A program made the position numbers and the translations under genes. Of a stretch of DNA of 64,000 nt, positions 19,177 to 30,000 are shown one piece after another. This DNA comes from Brachyhypopomus gauderio (Eukaryota > Chordata > Actinopteri > Gymnotiformes > Hypopomidae), in assembly GCF_052324685.1 (NCBI RefSeq), contig NC_135220.1, positions 2,710,716 through 2,774,715 on the forward strand, read 5' to 3'. Positions within the stretch are counted from its first letter, which is position 1; every line of letters starts with the position of its first letter. Below the pieces are notes generated by a model, which was not told where the DNA came from, did no database searches, and was given only the letters and a program-made list of their open reading frames with translations.

Positions 19177-19911
19177 TGTAGAAAAGGCTATGGACTTTTC
19201 GTGTGATATGGTGTTCTCCTTGTTTTTATGTAATGCACTTTCTGACTTCAGCTAAATGGCTCTTATCTTGACATCGCTAGATCGGTTACGTCATTACGTA
19301 TGCCTCCATCTTAGTTAGTTCGGAAGCTGTGTATGTCACCTAACTTCGGAAAGTTTCGCTCCTTCCTCTGATTAATCCTGGTGTTTGTGTGCATAAATGA
19401 CGCACGTAAGTAACCGCATATTGTCATTTAAGTTGATTTCAGTCAGTATCAGGGCATATTTTGTACATCTCGTTTATCCTGACGTTATTTATTAGATCGT
19501 ACTGAACCTGTAACGCACACGCTGCTTACACGCGCTGCCGAGGTATTCGGTGTAAGTCCAGTGAATCTCTGTCAGGTGTGTGTAGCAGTGATTTTAGTAT
19601 GTAACAGTGTGGTGTGTATGTTAGAGTAACGTCATGGACAGCATTTAATTTATTGTATTTATTTCTGTTCTGCTCAGGATCACGCAAACATCCCAATGCG
19701 GATCCCCACCCTGTAACCTGTATAACTAAAGTGTGAATACAATCGAATCACGTTTAGTTCCACCCGTCTGGCGTCGTCCTTTCCGAGCATTCAACATCTT
19801 CATGCCTTAAGTAGTGCTCTGGCCGGCATTCCTTAACTGTGTCTGATGCAAACTGAACAGTGCAACCTTTTAGATTAAAATACAGTCCAACCACCTGCTA
19901 TCTCCCCTACA
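19177..19911 (+). repeat. BEL/Pao 3' LTR
   Basis: 735-bp near-identical copy of 14112-14846, preceded by the G-rich tract. Confidence 0.9.
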
Positions 19912-21734
19912 GTATTTTTTTCCTGAATAGAAACAACGTAGTAAGTATTGGATAGGAATAGGAATTTGCAAGACAAGCTTCTATATTTGCATCTTAAGAA
20001 ACACTTGCCATTAATAACATGGATCCCAAACAAAAAAGTGGTGCCTCAAAAAAGAAAAGCAAAAAAGATTAAGGAAGCAAATCAGGCAGATTTCCTGAAA
20101 AGCGTACCTTTGATCTCAAACTTCTTTGAGAAACCACTGGATATGAGTGAGACAAGTATTGCTAATGTTAGCAGTGATCAGAGTTCTAGCAATGAAGATG
20201 TGATCACCACTGGCTTAGTGTCACCAGGAATGCCACAGACCAGCCGCAGAAAGACCATGAAAGGAAAGTTGCAGGTGTGTCAGACCCACAATCAGACCAG
20301 CCAGTTGCATCGTGTGAGTGTCGTTTTTCAAATGAGTAGGGCAAGGACCCCAACTCCTGGTGTGAAACGGTCAACGACCCTGCTTTATGGCCCTGCACCA
20401 TTACCGACCAAGCCAAGTCGATTCTTGTTAGTAGAGGAGAAACTACATTTCAAAACAGAAGTGCTAAGTACCCAGCCTCAGTCAGGGATCGAGGCATTGG
20501 GGGTACCAGTAGGAGCTTTACAAATGCTCTACTCAGTTGCTCTCTACCCAACGGGCAAACTGTGACTAGGCAGTGGCTACTTTACTCTCCTTCAACTGGC
20601 TGTGTGTATTGTTTTGCTTGCAAACTGTTTTCCAGTAAGCACAATACTTTTGTTCATGGATTTTCTGACTGGAAACATTCAGAGCGGATTGGTGAGCACG
20701 AGGGGAGTGTGGAACATAGGGCTAGCATTATATAATCGCTCCAGAGGGACAGCAACAATTGATTCTGATATTGTCAAAGAAATTGATGCAGAAAGACAAT
20801 ACTGGCGGGAAGTTTTGAAAAGAGTTGTTGCAGTCATCCAGTTTTTGGGGGAGAGGGGATTTGCTTTCAGGGGAGATGATGAGCTATTAGGATCAGCCCA
20901 CAATGGTAATTTTTTTGGGCATCATAGAACTCTTATCCAAATTTGACCCATTCCTAGCTGAGCACCTGCAAAGGTTTGGAGGTAAGGGAAAATGTTCTGT
21001 GTCCTACTTATCATCAACAGTGTGTGAAGAATTTATCCATTTGATGGGACAGAGAACAAAGCAGGCAATTGTTAATCAAAATACATCTCTGTTATAGTTG
21101 ACTCCACTCCAGACCTTGCTCATGTGGACCAACTTACTTTTATTTTCAGGTTTGTTAATAATGATGGACATGTAGTTGAGCGTTTTCTAGCTTTTGAGCC
21201 TATTGAAAACCATAGTGGGGACAGTTTGGCAGAGTGTGTCGTTGCTATGGTGGAGAATCTGGGCCTACTGTAGGGGCCAGTCATATGATAATGCAAGTAG
21301 CATGTCGGGAAAGTACAATGGAGTCCAAGCTCATCTTAAACAAAGAAACCCTTTGATTTGTTATGTCCCCTGTGCAGCACATTCACTGAATTTAGTTGGT
21401 GTCAATGGTGTTGACAGTAGCCCAGGAGCTGGACGTTTTTTTGACTTTGTACAGGCAATGTACACATTTTGTGCATCATCTACACACAGGTGGGGAAAGG
21501 TTTTCCGTGATACTGATATCAAACTCACACTGAAATCACTGTCATGTACTCGATGGAGCGCACAAGCTGAGTCAACTAAGGCTCTTTGGAAATATTATGC
21601 ACAACTGAGAGAGGCATTGAATGATATGTCTAAAGATATGGAGGAGAAATGTGTAACTCGTAGTGAAGCCTCTGCACACCGTGACAAATTAGACACGTTG
21701 GAGATGGCCTTCATGGAATACTTCTGGGCCACAA

Positions 21735-22012
21735 TACTACGGGGGGGGGGGTGGCGAACGAAAGTTGTTGAGCGGGGGGGGGGGGGAACGTAAAATGGAC
21801 ACAGATTAAGTGTTATATCGCCGGTGGATGGCGCCAGAGCTAGCGAACTTGTACCGTATTGAATCATATATGGGGATCTGATGTAAATAAACTGGATATT
21901 TATTTTCGGCGTGAGATATCGGAAATACGGGACAAATAAAAATACGGGATGACGCCGGGACAGAGCAGTAAAATACGGGACTGTCCCGGCCAAAACGGGA
22001 CACTTGACAGGT
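21735..22012. repeat. Insertion in the hAT gene with G-runs
   Basis: The transposase reading stops at FMEYFWATIL and resumes at LRDFVAAQ after 22015. In between are two long G runs, tggcgaacgaaagttgttgagc, and several cgggac/gtcccg boxes. Related motifs occur in the 259-bp MITE at 41179 and near 39150-39190. No clean target duplication was found. Confidence 0.5.
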
Positions 22013-22265
22013 ATGCTTTACGAGACTTTGTGGCAGCACAGAGAGATAACTTTGAGGTGTTTGAAGGGGCAGCTTTAAATGTCACCACTGCTGTCTCTCA
22101 AGAGTACAGGCATGACCTCCAGCGTACAAAGAAGCACAAAATTATGTCTGATGATAGTGCAGAGCCAGGTGTAGCATTTAACGGAAAGGACAAGTTTCGG
22201 ATTGAAACTTTCAATGTTGTCATTGACAAACTTGTGTCCTGTCTCAACCACCGTTTGAATGCATA

Positions 22266-22440
22266 CACACACTCAGTGGCGGACTTAGCAATTTGGGGGC
22301 TCAAGGCGAGTTTAGCTAGGGGGCCCATTAACATTAATATGCGAGAAATAAGTCAGCTAATCAGGGGGCCCCTGCAGTGGGAGGGGCCCAAGGCAGTTGC
22401 CTTGCCACGCCTCTATGCAAAGACCGCCTCTGCACACACT
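22266..22440. mobile_element. 159-bp hAT MITE inside the hAT gene
   Basis: The element is 22274-22432, with terminal repeats CAGTGGCGGACTTAGCA and CAGAGGCGGTCTTTGCA (the latter read inward from the right). The exact 8-bp target duplication is CACACACT. Removing it restores the transposase frame across the site. Confidence 0.9.
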
Positions 22441-22784
22441 TAACTGAGCTATTTGATGTTCTTTTCATGCCTGACAATATGTCCAACAGTGAGCTCACTT
22501 TAAAGGCTAACTCACTCGCTGCAGCATATCCTTCAGATCTGAACATGAGCTTGGCTGATGAATTGATACAATACAAATCATTCATAACAGAAAAAGAAAA
22601 ACATCCTAGTAAAATGCTCAAAACCATGATAAATTTGAATTTACAGTCAACCTTTCCAAATGTCTACATAGCACTTAGACTTTTTTTGACTGTGCCTATC
22701 ACAAATTGTGAAGGGGAGTGTTCATTCTCCAAACTGGCTCGTATTAAGAATGAACTCAGGATTAGGATGGGCCAAAACCTCTAA

Positions 22785-23097
22785 TAAGAAAATAAGGGTC
22801 TGCTCTTATCATTTTGTGGAGGGGAAACCAACACCAGATCACCCTTATGCCGAGACATGGCTCGGTTATGAAGCTCCGATGAAGCAAACGTGTCGGGTGC
22901 TTGTGATCAGATAAGTAACTATTTTATAATCAGTGGCCACATCTTTTCCTTGCATTCATTTTGTAATTTTAGGAAGTAAAGAAGTAAATAGACAAGAATG
23001 CATATTTTATTAAAAAAATCATTAAAATGTAGTAGTGTACACTAATGCAAAAATAGCTGACCGGAAGTTCTAACACAAAGGCGGAAGAAACATACAC
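22785..23097. other. Non-coding hAT 3' region
   Basis: AT-rich; no gene seen. It probably includes the 3' end of the hAT element and the junction to the gypsy fragment. Confidence 0.3.
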
Positions 23098-24465
23098 TTG
23101 AAAGTGGGCGTGGCAGTTGGCCCGAAGGAGCCAGTGAGCAGTAAAATAAATGATGATGTAAATGCTTATGTGGACATTATCACAAGTGCATTGCCAGTTG
23201 CTGATGTAAAGATGGAGCTGATAAAGATAGAGACAAACAGAGATAAAACTCTGAAAATACTGCATCAAATCATCATAGAGAGATGGCCCAACACCAAGCA
23301 GTGTTGTTTACCTGATATCACAGAATACTGGAACTGCAGGGCAGAACTCTCTGTAGTGGGCGACATAATCTACAAAGGCAGTAAGATAGTTATCCCAAGG
23401 AACCTACGGAAAGAAATGCTCAAGAAGATACATGCAGGGCATCTTGGAATTGAAAAATGTAGGAAAAGAGCACGTGAGGTGCTGTATTGGCCGCGGATCA
23501 ATCAAGACATCTGACATCTGTCTGATTGCTCAATATGTCTGAGATATCAATCAAGCAATCCGGCTGAGCCACTTAAGCCGCACTCAGTGCCCGACAGACC
23601 ATATCAGAAAGTGGAAGCTGACCTGGTTGTGTGTGATGAAAATGACTACCTAGTCGTGACCGATTACTACTCACTTTATCCAGAGGTTAGTAGACTGCAC
23701 ACTACAACAGCAGTGAATGTAATAACATCCATGAAAGCTATTTTTGCAAGACATGGAGTGCCAAGCGAAGTCTTCACAGATAATGGACCACAATTCTCCA
23801 ATGAGAACTTTAGACGCTTTGCTGAGGAATGGAACTTTGTGCATACAACATCAAGTCCTTATTACCCACAGTCGAATGGGCTAGTGGAAAAATCAGTTCA
23901 GACTGTGAAGAGGCTGCTGTACAAAGCAAAAGACAGTAAAGATGACTACTACCAAAGTCTGCTGGTATACCGCACAACACCATTGGAGTGTGGCATGTCA
24001 CCTGCAAGACTCCTCATGGGACGTCAATTAAGATCGAACCTGCCTATTAAAGAAGATTTGCTGAAAACAAAGGAGGGGGAGAAAGTAAAGAGGTATAAGG
24101 AACAGCAAAAAGCAAAACAGAAGTTTTACTATGATAAAGGAACACAGAATTTGCCAGAACTGCATATTGGTGATCAGGTGAGACTTAAAGACAAATCCAA
24201 CACATGGGCACAGAAAGCAACTGTCCTCAGTGAAGTTCAACCAAGATCATACGACATTCAGACCGAAGATGGTGCTGCACTGAGGAGGAATCGTCGCGAC
24301 ATCCTGGGACCAGCTAAAGCAGATCAGAGAACTGGTGAAGCTACTGAGCAACCTCAACACCTTGAAAATCCATCATCAGCGGAATCAGTCCCTATGCAAG
24401 AACAACCTCTCGGGAGATCCTCTAGGAATGTGAAACCACCAAAAAGGCTAATTGAACAGATTTAA
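23098..24465 (+). pseudogene. pol: Ty3/gypsy integrase fragment (Mag/K02A2.6-like)
   Basis: One reading frame with a single internal TGA (23512-23514) covers the end of a gypsy Pol. It contains the end of RNase H or the linker, an integrase zinc-binding region (HAGHLGIEKC...CSICL), and the catalytic core: D near VEADLVVCDE, D at FTDNGPQF and E in NGLVEKSV. An integrase C-terminal module (IGDQVRLKD) and a tail ending KRLIEQI follow. The gag, protease and reverse transcriptase parts are not in the window, so the element is 5'-truncated. Its 3' LTR is at 25106. Confidence 0.88.
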
Positions 24466-24559
24466 AATTGGTACTTGCATAAACTAGTTGTAGTTAGGAG
24501 TTGGTAATCTTTCTGGAATATAGTTAAACATTGAAGTGTAATGGATTTAATTTATAATA

Positions 24560-24980
24560 ACATAATAATAATAATAGAATTTTATTTATAAGCGCCTTTC
24601 AAGACACACAAAGACACTTTACAAGGGAATAAGCAACAAGAGTTTATATAAAACTAAAAAGGATTAGAATAAATCACCAACAATTTAAAATAAATTAAAA
24701 AATAAATAAAATATTAGAAAGAAGCAGCAGATGAGAAAAGAGACACACACATACACACATATACATAAACACATACACATAAGTGAACCTACATATTTAA
24801 GAAGGCAATACTAAAAAGGTAAGTTTTTAAAAGCTTCTTAAAAGTAGGTAGGGATGTACATGTGCGGAGGTACAGCGGGATGGAGTTCCATAACTTAGGA
24901 CCAACAACACTAAATGCTCTTCTACCATACATATTGAGTTTTGCAGTGCGTACGAATAGAAGGTGAGCATCTGCAGACTG
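24560..24980 (-). repeat. Fish LINE/SINE-like tail inside the gypsy 3' region
   Basis: After (ATA)n comes attttatttataagcgcctt tcaagacacacaaag, a widely dispersed fish repeat end that reads as the reverse complement of a non-LTR element tail. It separates the gypsy pol from its LTR. Confidence 0.45.
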
Positions 24981-25105
24981 ACGTGAGCGTGATGGAGTAT
25001 ATGTAGACAGTATAATTTATAGTAACGGTTAGGTTAACATGATGTTAACGTTTAAATGTGCATGAGCTGTCTACATATAACACTTTTAGTTAAAGAAAAG
25101 GGAGA

Positions 25106-25576
25106 TGTAATGATATGAACAATATGATTGGACATTCTTAGTTAAGTTACCTCTCCATGGATTAGATACAACGGACCTGTTCAGTTAAAACTAGAGTTCC
25201 TGAGGTAAATTAATCTTAAGTGTAATTCTTAGATAAAGGTCATTCTCTTCAAGAATCCTGTATGGTGTCTTTATTCAAGAACCCGCAACACAAACAAAAC
25301 AGTCTTAATTACTTAAAGCTGTACAAAGAAATATGTAACTACTTGTAACAGCGAAATAATACGCTATGCAAATACTGTAGTTATAAGGTAACAAACACAT
25401 ACAACCATAAGGGCCAGACATAACACAAATTGTAAAGGAACAAGTCATTGTAAATTAACTAACTTAGGAACCACATGCTAACCACTAACTTATGAGTTAG
25501 CTAAACCCATGCGGTGAACCCAAAGCGCCGTGATCGCATGAACGCAAATGTGGTCATATTACATTACTACATTACA
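25106..25576 (+). repeat. 3' LTR of the truncated gypsy element
   Basis: About 471 bp, starting TGTAATGATATG right after a purine tract (aaagaaaagggaga) and ending CTACATTACA. No second LTR is in the window. Confidence 0.65.
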
Positions 25577-25689
25577 TCCTCCGCCATCCAGAATAACAAT
25601 GAAGTTACATTATGTCATGTATGCACAAACGATGCACTATACACACGTTTGACCTCTGTAACTGCAAACAAAGACTACTGTAGTGAATA

Positions 25690-25855
25690 TTAACACTGAT
25701 TTTCACAGGTGTTCAAATACTTATTTGCAGCAGTGACACAAATATAAATAATTTTTTTAATCATGCATTGTGATTTCCAGATTTATTTATTTTTGTCTCT
25801 CACAGTGGACATGCACCTAAAATGAAAATTTCAGACCCCTCCATGATTTTCCCAA
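25690..25855. mobile_element. Tc1-like transposon end fragment
   Basis: The stretch tttcacaggtgttcaaatac, tctctcacagtggacatgcac and aatttcagacccctccatga resembles the 3' end of fish Tc1-like transposons. No transposase frame remains. Confidence 0.5.
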
Positions 25856-26130
25856 GGTGAGATGGTTCCTGTGTTCTTAATCAGCAGAATGATAAGATAC
25901 TGAAAGAAAATTCTCTCCAACAGAGAGAGAGAGAGGTATTTGCTCTTCTGTGGGTCTGTGAGACACTTCACCCTCACATTTTTGGAAGGAAGATTGAAAC
26001 ACAGAAACTCTGTTTTCTCAGAGAGTATAACATAGCGTGCGACCAAATGAGGAAGTTTGAGGCCACCCTCTTTTGACACGGCCTTTCTCCAACTTCTGCT
26101 TGTTGTTGTTTTGTTTTGTGGATTGACCCA
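25856..26130 (-). pseudogene. LINE ORF2 fragment (tentative)
   Basis: The minus strand reads TSRSWRKAVSKEGGLKLPHL, like the post-RT region of L1-type LINEs. It is short and degenerate, and the assignment is weak. Confidence 0.35.
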
Positions 26131-26134
26131 CAAA

Positions 26135-26225
26135 TATGAATCTTTGTAATACATTTACATTGAGGACATTTAGTAGACGTTCTTATCCAGAGCGACTTAC
26201 AAAGTGCTTTGCATCTGTTCACAGA
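26135..26225. repeat. Dispersed fish repeat with 'agagcgacttac' core
   Basis: Contains tacattgaggacatttagta, gacgttcttatccagagcga and cttacaa, a core found very often in fish genomes. Traces also occur near 1015 and 61250. Confidence 0.45.
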
Positions 26226-26312
26226 ATTCAAGATACCCTTTAGCCAGATTACTAAACTACAGGAATCAAAACATGGGCTCAAACTTAAACAACAGGAATA
26301 AAATCTTAAACT

Positions 26313-26520
26313 GTTGCGCTATGTTCTCCTCTGATCTAGTGCAGCGTGTTCGTTGATGCAAAAGAAAACACCACCAGTCTAATGTCTTTTGACGTTTTAT
26401 TGACGCATCTCTGGAGAGTACACAGCAAAACCCTAAGCTACTCTACTCTGTGCTGTCCATGTCGCTCAGTGTGTAGCTCTGAGAGACAGACTGCTTCTGC
26501 CTCTTCTTTATAGGTAAGCT
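26313..26520 (-). repeat. Retrovirus-like LTR fragment, upstream of Ly6 copy 2
   Basis: In the minus sense it has TATAAAG, then AATAAAA about 110 bp later, then gtgttttcttttgcatcaac, and an end in CGCAACA. A diverged relative in the same orientation is at 27764-27961. The pair brackets the promoter and exons 1-2 of Ly6 copy 2. No internal viral genes are present. Confidence 0.5.
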
Positions 26521-26639
26521 GAGTGTGGCCCCCATCCTTGTTGTTATGTCATGGAAAACTAAAACTGCTTATCTTTCATCCTACACTGAGTGAGCTGACT
26601 GTTTCTCTCAGAACCGCTTCTGTGGTCATCGGCATGTGT

Positions 26640-27075
26640 CTCAAGTTCAGATGTGAACTTCACTTTCCCCCTCGATGCTCAACATGATGAACCTGTCACC
26701 CAAACATTGTCCATGTTAAACATTTTAAACTGGCCCAACATCTGAATCTGTTTTTTTGTTATTGTATTGTATTAAGCTTGCATTTCTTTTTGAACAAAAA
26801 CATCTGAACAGTGGTTGTGTGCAAATCAGTGATGTGCAATGTAAAAATCTATTATTTTGAAAGACTCAAAAAATAATCACTAACTGATTTGGAATGAAAC
26901 TGATTTCAAATTATGCAACTTTCATTTCAGAGAAAAGGATGGGAGTGAAAGCGAATTTCTGTCAAAATGAAACCTAACCACTCCAAGCCCCCTGGAAGCC
27001 ACGCCCACACTGATAATATTCATATCAAACCAGTCTACTCCCTCCATCTCAAGACCAGTAACTAGATGACCAACG
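26640..27075 (+). promoter_or_regulatory. 5' flank and promoter region of Ly6 copy 2
   Basis: This region matches 49690-50156 before copy 3 over its whole length, so it was duplicated with the gene. It holds the transcription start and 5' UTR; no strong TATA box is evident (ataatattcatatc is the closest). The LTR fragment ends just upstream, at 26520. Confidence 0.5.
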
Positions 27076-30000
27076 ATGGGTCTGCAGCTCACCCTGATAC
27101 TCACCTGCTTGTTTTGCTACAAAGGTACAGTGTAAATGTTTTTATATATGGACTTATTAACTGTAGCTACAATCCTTAAATTGTTATCAGATAAACTTAA
27201 ATTAAAATGTAAAATTTTTTTGTAAATTTGTACAAAGTATTATTATTTTATTACTATTATTTAATGTTTACATTTTTATTTTTTGTATTTGGGGAAGAAG
27301 TTATTCACAGCATTTTATGGGGCAGACTGCATTTAAGAAAAGGATTATTTTAATGCTGCAAGCTTTTAAAAGGTCATCTCTTTATACTGAACTTTCTTCT
27401 AGCATTAGCACTGAAATGTTATCAGTGTACATCACAGGGAACATGCCCACAAATAGACTGTGTTGGTGAATGTGCCACTGTCCGTGTGACTTCCACTATG
27501 CAAGGAGGTAAGAATAATTCAACATCACAATTTAGAAGACATAAAATAAAGAATATATTAACAGTAGCCTATTGTGTAATGTAACAAATTAATCTTCTAC
27601 AATAGAAATGTCTATTCTAAACTTGAGAGCACATGTCAACAAGAATTATTTATATATAGTTTATATGATTATATATGAACATCTAATTTTCTCATTTACA
27701 TACTGTTTCAACAAAGATGGGAAGGTGAATACATGTTCGTGCTTAACGTTGAAAGACCGGTATGCTGAAGCGCTTTGATCCTTTCACCTTAGCGCAGCAT
27801 GTTCGTTGATGCAAGAGAAAACATTACCAGTCTTTAACCTTTTATTAAAAGCAAGTAAAAATACAGAGATCTCTGGAGAGAATACACAAAACCCTAACTA
27901 CTCTACTCTGTAGCATTGTGCGCAGGTCTCTGACAAACACTTCTCCACCTGTACTTTATAGCACTGGCGTAGGGGAGGGGCACGCAAGGCACGCACTGCG
28001 GGGGGGCCCCGAACACAGGTGGGCCCCGCCTAAAGCCTGGTATACTGTCGCGAGCGACCATAGCGCGCGACCCTGCGCGAGCGGTGTAGGCGTTTATACT
28101 TTCGCGAACGTCGCGAGCGTCGCTGCAGTGTTCTCCGAAACGATAGGTGGCAATAGGTGGCAGTGGAGAATAAAAAACCTCTGCAAAACCGGGGAAAGAA
28201 CATTTTTACCTGACCAGAGACCGTATATATACACCAGGCATCAAACATAAATATGGCTTTGCAATGTTGTCCGAAACGATATGTGGTAGTATAAAGAAAC
28301 ACCCCTCAAAAAAAGGGGAATGAACATTTACTTGACGCATTTTGATGTTGCTTTGTGTTTCAGGTTTGAAAAGTGCTAGAATTTAGGCTAAAGTACATTA
28401 AAATGTTGAAATTACGTTAACAAATACGAGCCTCTTGTAATTCCAGGACGAAACATGAGAGAACGTGAAGACGTTAAGATTGAGCATTTTGAAAATAAAC
28501 AACCATTAAATAATGTGATAAAAAGCGAATTATTTCGAGTATATGTACCGTACAAGTGCCGTACAAGTGCTTTAATTCCACCTTGTATAGGTGTATGAAC
28601 CCGGCAAACATGACTTTGTCGATCGCGCTGAAGCGCGGCGCGCGCGCGAAGTTACAAAATTCAAGAGGTGCACGACCTCGCGCCGCGACAGCGTACATCA
28701 CTTTCAAGGTCCATTTCAATATTTCCCAGCACGTTAAACTTAGTTAAATATTTATACATATACTCAAAATTATTCGCTTTTTATCAAATTATTTAATGGT
28801 TGTTTATTTTCAAAACGCCCAATCTTAACGTCTTCACGTTCTCTCATGTTTCGTCCTGGAATTACAAGAGGCTCGTATTTGTTAACGTATGGTTTCGGAC
28901 AACACTGCAAAGCCATATTTACACTGCAGTGACGCTCGCGAAAGTATAAACGCCTACACCGCTCGCGAGATTTTAGCTCATGCACGGGCCTCCTCATTGC
29001 CTCCTTGCGGTGGGGCCCCAGAATTTTGCGCTACGCCTCTGCTTTATAGTATGATCTGGGTATAAGCCCCCCACCTTTGCTACTCAGCGATGGAATCTCC
29101 CTGTTTGAAAACTTGTCTGCCTAATTCTCAAAAATAGACTACCTGTCAGCCACTCGGAGTATGGCAAAGCTAGCCTTCAAGAAAAGCAACAGATTGCACA
29201 TGAATTAAAAGGCAAACTGAAGTCGCAGCAGAATCTGTTCATGAAAGCCACAGCCCAAAACAATGCGGCAGTGAAAGCACGTTTTATTGTGGCTGAAGAA
29301 ATCGCCCGTGCTTCAAAATCTTTTTTGGACGGAGCGTTTTTGAAGAAGTGTATGCTAAAAGTCTGTGAACAGGTATGTCCCGACCAGATTCAGACTTTTC
29401 ACACAACTACATAGCTTTTTCATTAGCCGTTGATGAAAGCACAGATATCATGGATAAAGCGCAGTTAGCGATTTTTATTAGCGGCGTAAATTCGGATCTT
29501 TCTGTCACTGAGGACCGATGTAGCTGTTACGCATGGAACTACAACGGGACAGGACATTTTTGATGCGGTGGAGAAATCTGTAAGTAAAAATGCATTGCCC
29601 AGGGAAAACTAACTACAGACGGTGCACCGGCAATGTGTGGAGAAAAAGTGGGCTTGGTAGGACTAATTATGGAGTGATTTTTGTTTCAATAGTTCCTCAA
29701 AAGCAAAAGTAAATCCAAGAACAGAAAGTATATGTTATGAATGCAAAACAGAAAAAAAATATATCAAAAGTATATATTTTTTATATAATTGGTTATTTGA
29801 AACTTATTTTCGTTTGCATTTTGACAAGTTTTTGGTTCCATTGTTTTTGTTTTTTTGGATTTTCCCAGTAAGGTCTTTTGCTTCTGGAATCTCTCTTTGC
29901 TTCTGCTTCGTTTTTTGCTTCTGACTTTTGGAACACATTTCACGTGTGGGAGGGTCTTAGATGAAGGCGTTCCTCTGCAATCTCCATTGGTCACTGATTC

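Larger units (their letters stand above)
14107..19916 (+). mobile_element. BEL/Pao retrotransposon with deleted RT
   Basis: A 5800-bp element at 14112-19911 with 735-bp LTRs that differ by about one base (cagcttaatgg against cagctaaatgg). The exact 5-bp target duplication is GTATT (14107-14111 and 19912-19916). A primer site candidate (tggtccttcgagccggat) is at 14851-14868 and a G-rich tract (tttgggggcggc) at 19165-19176. It encodes gag, protease and integrase, but most of reverse transcriptase and RNase H is missing. The near-identical LTRs show it moved recently in this deleted state or lost the segment soon after. Confidence 0.93.
20019..22784 (+). pseudogene. hAT transposase gene (ZMYM1-like), broken
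   Basis: Successive frames give a hAT transposase of the type related to zinc finger MYM proteins. It begins MDPKQKSGASKKKSKKD (20019), has a TTF-type finger region (CVYCFACKLF...FSDWKH, 20600-20690), the RNase H-like catalytic core (VDSTPDLAHVDQLTF near 21100; YDNASSMSGKYNGVQ and CAAHSLNLVG, 21290-21400), and the C-terminal hAT dimerisation region (CEGECSFSKLARIKNELR, 22700-22770). It has several stops and frameshifts, an unrelated insertion at about 21735-22010 and a 159-bp MITE at 22274. It is an inactive relic. All the LTR insertions upstream lie between it and its possible promoter. Confidence 0.85.
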
